A stretch of 27,162 nt of DNA from an uncultured Eggerthellaceae bacterium (GTDB lineage Bacteria > Actinomycetota > Coriobacteriia > Coriobacteriales > Eggerthellaceae): assembly GCA_934630485.1 (NCBI GenBank), contig CAKTWD010000011.1, forward strand, positions 1-27,162, in the 5' to 3' direction. Of the stretch, positions 24,144-27,162 are shown piece after piece. Position numbers and translations under genes: made by a program. The notes beneath the pieces are model-generated. The model worked only from the letters and a program-made list of their open reading frames with translations, made no database searches and had not been told where the DNA came from. Each line of letters opens with the position of its first letter. The first letter of the stretch is position 1.

Positions 24144-24869
24144 CTAGTTGATTTCGACCACATGCAGCACATTGCCGTCAACTGTGAAGGCCACATCAAG
24201 GGAGCTATAAGCCAAATGGTAGATGCGTTCGGGCTCGTGCTTGCTGCCCGCACGTCGCGGATCCTGCTTTAGCACTTCCAGAAGACCAGGTAGTTTGCTC
24301 GAATCGATGAACTCGCGCAGTCGTTCGGGGAAATCCACTTCAAGCTCGTGCCACGGTGTTCTGTCGATCCATCCGCCCTGAGCGTCGGTATGGCAGTCGG
24401 CGAACGGGATGTAGGGTTTGATGTCCAGGATCGGCGTACCGTCTCGCAAGTCGGCTCCAAGCACGTGCAACACGGGACCTTCGTCGGTGATCTCTACCCG
24501 TTCGAGCTTAACGCAGCTTAAGCCAAGCGGATTGGGTCTGAAGGGGCTGCGTGTGGCGAATACGCCTACGCGTTCGACGCCGCCCAGCCGAGGGGGTCGA
24601 ACTGTTGGCGACCATTTATCGTTCGTGCCCTGTTTGCGGGGCGTGGCGGCGTCCCGGGCGATGTCGTCGGCGCTTCCGCCGGTCACGCCATTTTCGAATT
24701 GCCAGATCAACCACAAATGCGTGAAACTTTCGATTCCCGCAACTGCCGATTCCAAAGCGTATTCTGGTTCAAATATGATGCGCCCTTGCAAGTGGGGTGC
24801 AAGGAAGCTGTTGCGGGGAATGCCGAACTTCTGTGGTAGATCGGTGCGAATGTGGGCAATCTGTTTCAT
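24144..24869 (-). CDS. trmO: tRNA (N6-threonylcarbamoyladenosine(37)-N6)-methyltransferase
   Basis: 241 residues. TrmO (formerly TsaA/UPF0066) uses S-adenosylmethionine to methylate t6A at position 37 of some tRNAs. Motifs: early FGIPRNSFLAPHLQGRIIFEPEY (15-37), LWLIWQFE (52-59), and GVFATRSPFRPNPLGLS (102-118), the family signature. The C-terminal extension, with DPRRAGSKHEPERIYHLAYSSLDVAF, is also typical. The start ATG has AAAGG four bases upstream. It is monocistronic and convergent with the DUF192 gene. Confidence 0.9.
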   Translation of the reverse strand: MKQIAHIRTDLPQKFGIPRNSFLAPHLQGRIIFEPEYALESAVAGIESFTHLWLIWQFENGVTGGSADDIARDAATPRKQGTNDKWSPTVRPPRLGGVERVGVFATRSPFRPNPLGLSCVKLERVEITDEGPVLHVLGADLRDGTPILDIKPYIPFADCHTDAQGGWIDRTPWHELEVDFPERLREFIDSSKLPGLLEVLKQDPRRAGSKHEPERIYHLAYSSLDVAFTVDGNVLHVVEIN

Positions 24870-25204
24870 GGGAGCCTTTGTTTGGTGTGGTCGTTCAATC
24901 TGAGGCTTGGTTTCGAATCGCGCAGCAGGCTGCTAGAGAGTATGAACTCAAGGTTCGAAAGCAGCATACATTGTAGCTTTTCCTGGAAGGGGGCGTCTTC
25001 TGCTTCGTTAGCATCTAGCTTAAGCGTGGACTCCTGATTGATTTGAGTTAGGGAGGCGTCTGCTTCAGTGTTTTCTGCAAACCTTTATTTTCCCTTCGTA
25101 CACACTATTGATGAATTCCTGTCAGGTTTTCGCTTTGTCGTTCGTGTTGTAAGCAGAGAAGCTTTTCTACGGATGAAAAATCACATGCAAGTTGAAAGGT
25201 GCTT
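24870..25204. other. 335-base gap between trmO and the sigma factor gene
   Basis: No gene is supported. A minus-strand frame is open from 25084 to a TGA at 24866-24868 overlapping the trmO ATG (72 codons). It contains no usable start near its beginning, so I do not call it. The right side (25080-25195) is AT-rich and should hold the promoter of the sigma factor gene, but I cannot pick a convincing -35/-10 pair. Confidence 0.4.
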
Positions 25205-25681
25205 ATGGATGCACGAAGCGAGGCTGTTCGCCTTGTTGAGACATACACGCCTCTGATAATGAGGATCGGCTATACGTATCTTCATTCAAAAGAGGATGCC
25301 GAGGATCTTTGCCAGGAGACGCTGGTGAAGCTGGTTAGGCGTGGTGAAGCATTTGCTGATGCGGAACACGAGAAAGCCTGGGTTGTGCGCGTGGCTATCA
25401 ATAGGTGCAAAGATGTGCTTAAGTCGGCTTCGCGAAATAGAACGGTTGCTCTTGACGAAACTTGTGATCGATCGGCGTCACCGGAAGAGGGCGGCGACAT
25501 TGTTGAGGCTGTTGCTGCGCTTCCGGAAACGTATCGTGAGCCCATCTTTCTGTATTACTGCGAGGGCTACAAGATCGCCGAGATCGCGCGTTTGATTGGC
25601 AAATCCGAAAGCGCTGTTGCTAAGAACCTTTCCCGCGGACGCGAAATGCTGCGTGCAACCCTAGGAGGCGAATTCGAATGA
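25205..25681 (+). CDS. ECF-like RNA polymerase sigma factor
   Basis: 158 residues. Region 2 is seen at about 5-72 (LMRIGYTYLHSKEDAEDLCQETLVKL, then KAWVVRVAINRCKDVLKS), and region 4 at about 98-152 (VAALPETYREPIFLYYCEGYKIAEIARLIGKSESAVAKNLSRGREML), whose helix-turn-helix reads -35 elements. Regions 1 and 3 are absent, as in ECF sigma factors. The ATG at 25205 is preceded by GAAAGG with a five-base spacer; the in-frame GTG at 25199 overlaps that site and is less likely. Its last bases overlap the next gene by four (ATGA), so the putative anti-sigma factor is translated with it. Confidence 0.9.
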   Translation: MDARSEAVRLVETYTPLIMRIGYTYLHSKEDAEDLCQETLVKLVRRGEAFADAEHEKAWVVRVAINRCKDVLKSASRNRTVALDETCDRSASPEEGGDIVEAVAALPETYREPIFLYYCEGYKIAEIARLIGKSESAVAKNLSRGREMLRATLGGEFE

Positions 25682-26319
25682 CGAACCGATATACTGATGA
25701 AATGCGGAAAATCGAAATGTGCGACGAACGTAAAGACGAGCTTGTCGATACGTTGGCGAGTGAGATTGAGGCGGCTCGGGTAAAGACTGTCGCAACGGGG
25801 AGCACACCAAGGAAACAGGCGAAGCGCAAGCCTGCTGGCTTTAGGTTTGCAGCAGCCGCTGCTGTGTTCGCGGTAGTCATTGGGCTAGGTGGTAGCGCCT
25901 ATGCAATGGACATCGGCGGAATTCAGCGAACCGTGCAAGTTTGGATCCACGGCGATCAAACCGATGCAACGCTCGTTGTCGAAAATGGATCGTATTCGCT
26001 TGACTACGAAGACAAGGACGGAAACCTGGTGCATAGGGGAGGCGGCGGCGTTGCGATTAATCCCGATGGGACTGAGCGGCCTTTGACCGAGGAGGAGCTT
26101 TGGGACGAGATCAACGCCCCCGAGGTTGAATACGAGGAAGACGGTCGTGTGATTGTTTACTACCTTAACCAGCAGCTTGACGTGACTGATAAGTTCTTTG
26201 GTGGCGTATGTTACGTTCAGCTGCAAGTAGAGGACAGCGTTTTTTACATGACCATCAAGTATCAAAATGGTTATGCCTGGAGCCCTCACGGCTACATCCA
26301 ACCGAACATGTTCAACTAG
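25678..26319 (+). CDS. single-pass membrane protein, putative anti-sigma factor
   Basis: 213 residues. Residues 1-54 are cytoplasmic and charged. A single membrane helix at about 55-76 (FRFAAAAAVFAVVIGLGGSAYA) is preceded by a Lys/Arg-rich stretch, giving an N-in topology. The outer domain (77-213) is rich in strands and acidic residues (EELWDEINAPEVEYEEDGRV) and resembles DUF4179-like sensor domains of Firmicute/Actinobacteria anti-sigma factors. No zinc HxxxCxxC motif is visible. Overlap with the sigma gene is the main reason for the anti-sigma assignment, which is inferred. A strong terminator follows. Confidence 0.7.
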   Translation: MTNRYTDEMRKIEMCDERKDELVDTLASEIEAARVKTVATGSTPRKQAKRKPAGFRFAAAAAVFAVVIGLGGSAYAMDIGGIQRTVQVWIHGDQTDATLVVENGSYSLDYEDKDGNLVHRGGGGVAINPDGTERPLTEEELWDEINAPEVEYEEDGRVIVYYLNQQLDVTDKFFGGVCYVQLQVEDSVFYMTIKYQNGYAWSPHGYIQPNMFN

Positions 26320-26326
26320 TGGCTAT

Positions 26327-26357
26327 AACGCGCGCCTCGAAACGGGGCGCGCGTTTT
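26327..26357 (+). terminator. terminator of the sigma/anti-sigma operon
   Basis: A 10-bp GC-rich stem AACGCGCGCC (26327-26336) with GGCGCGCGTT (26346-26355) extends by three further pairs including one wobble around an AAA loop and runs into TTTT at 26354-26357. Confidence 0.85.
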
Positions 26358-26520
26358 GTTAGCTTCCGGCTTCCTTTGGTGATCAGGCGTTAGTCGAACG
26401 TTTGGTCCGTGTGCTTAGTTAGCGATTGAAAGCAATGCCGCTTGTGTGGTGAAATTGATTTAGCTGAGATTTTTATCGCAAAGCAAAATTCGGCGATGCG
26501 CGGAAAGGGAGGAACCCCTT

Positions 26521-26910
26521 ATGAGGCGAGTGCCAATCATTGCGCTGACGTTCGCGCTCTCTTTGCCAATGGCAGGTTGTGCCGCGAATTCGGTTGAGTC
26601 AAGTGGGACCACCTTTGTCAAGGCGGCTATTTCCGATCGGGTGGATACAATGATGGCGGAAGGTTTGCGGGAGCTTTCGTCGCTTCCTTCTTTCTATCCC
26701 GAGAGTACTGAGTCTTGGGTTGATCAAGACGCTTATGTCGTTAATTCCGGCATCCTGGACAGGCGTGCGCAGCGCTTGCTGGACGAATACTCTCTTATAT
26801 TGCAAACCACAGCTTTGAGCGGCTACGAGATTGTGAATTTCTATCAAAAAGAAACCCTTCGGATGAAAGCGGAACCTACACCGTCTATTGCTGGGAGCCT
26901 GCTTTTTTGA
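26521..26910 (+). CDS. lipoprotein, 5' part of a frameshifted gene
   Basis: 129 codons to a TGA at 26908-26910. ATG 26521 has GGGAGG upstream. The signal peptide ends in a lipobox, PMAGC, with Cys20, so the product should be lipid-anchored. The mature part (ISDRVDTMMAEGLRELSSLP, then QRLLDEYSLILQTTALSGYEIVNFY) looks like real coding sequence to about residue 110. From there the coding-like frame continues one base back, so the last 20 residues of this frame are probably not native. The gene follows the sigma/anti-sigma operon by about 200 bases; family not recognised. Confidence 0.65.
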   Translation: MRRVPIIALTFALSLPMAGCAANSVESSGTTFVKAAISDRVDTMMAEGLRELSSLPSFYPESTESWVDQDAYVVNSGILDRRAQRLLDEYSLILQTTALSGYEIVNFYQKETLRMKAEPTPSIAGSLLF

Positions 26911-27162
26911 CGACTTCGCATGAAAGTATTTCGCTGGCGGATGGTGCGTATTTCGATACCAGCGGAAGGCTTTGCGGGTACGAGCAGTTCACGTATTTCG
27001 TGGTTAAAGATGAAGCCGGGGACTTTCCGACCTATCGCTTCCTGAGTGCGGATTTGTTTAACGGCACTGGCGAAGGGGCAGCGAACGCGCATGCTTTGCA
27101 ACGCATCAAGCAAGCTTTCGAGCCTGCTGTTCTGGGGGACGGGGCGGAAGATGTGCTTGGCA
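26844..27162 (+). pseudogene. 3' continuation of the lipoprotein gene in the -1 frame (runs off the window)
   Basis: From 26844 the frame is open to the window edge for 106 codons (NPSDESGTYTVYCWEPAF ... LCGYEQFTYFVVKDEAGDF ... ALQRIKQAFEP) with no start codon of its own in a good context. It lies in the frame that would be restored if the A-run at 26846-26850 were six bases instead of five, giving FYQKRNPSDESGTYTVYCWE. The most economical reading is one lipoprotein gene broken by a single-base deletion, or a sequencing error, or a slippage site. The true end is outside the window. Confidence 0.6.

Noticed and set aside
24866..25084. 72-codon open frame on the minus strand overlapping the trmO start
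   Set aside because: No ATG, GTG or TTG near its beginning and no ribosome site; the first ATG leaves only about 30 codons. It could be a decayed 3' end but is not supported.

Overview
The window looks like chromosomal DNA from an anaerobic Gram-positive actinobacterium, most likely the class Coriobacteriia (Eggerthellales/Slackia-like). This is inferred from moderately high GC (about 52-60% in the lines I sampled), strong AGGAGG-type ribosome binding sites, sortase-anchored surface proteins, lipoproteins with glycine/serine-rich linkers, and gene types common in that group. I cannot confirm genus or species from sequence alone. I saw no rRNA, tRNA, CRISPR array, insertion sequence or phage module.

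Layout. 1-2500 (plus strand): the tail of an unknown gene, a small PD-(D/E)XK-like protein, a DegV fatty-acid-binding protein and an O6-alkylguanine-DNA alkyltransferase (ogt). 2555-8300 (mainly minus strand): a cell-wall-anchored beta-helix protein, a UvrA-like ATPase lacking the UvrB-binding region, and a lipoprotein. 8500-10250 (plus): a HerA/DUF853-type ATPase with a long charged coiled-coil tail, behind an extended -10 promoter. 10300-13460 (minus): a Fic protein and a nuclease-helicase (PD-(D/E)XK + DUF2075), with a nested palindrome just upstream of fic; this pair is the most defence- or toxin-like part of the window. 13513-14559 (minus): a stand-alone GMP synthase ATP-pyrophosphatase without its glutaminase domain. 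14850-17500 (plus): an unknown acidic protein, a 464-base gap, and a second sortase-anchored beta-helix protein with a run of nine G inside its signal-peptide coding region. 17528-21477 (minus): a translationally coupled pair, made of a LeuA-like protein whose metal-binding residues are gone and a fusion of a sugar-phosphate-isomerase-like TIM barrel with an acyl-CoA synthetase. 21753-24869: a SulP anion transporter, a DUF192 protein and TrmO. 25205 to the end (plus): an ECF-like sigma factor, its overlapping membrane-bound putative anti-sigma factor, and a lipoprotein gene with a frameshift that runs off the window.

The best candidates for undescribed biology are (1) the LeuA-like pseudoenzyme coupled to the TIM-barrel/acyl-CoA ligase fusion, (2) the G9 tract, which looks like a phase-variation switch of a surface protein, and (3) the fic plus nuclease-helicase locus with its concentric inverted repeats. 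The split GMP synthase and the frameshifted lipoprotein are secondary points.
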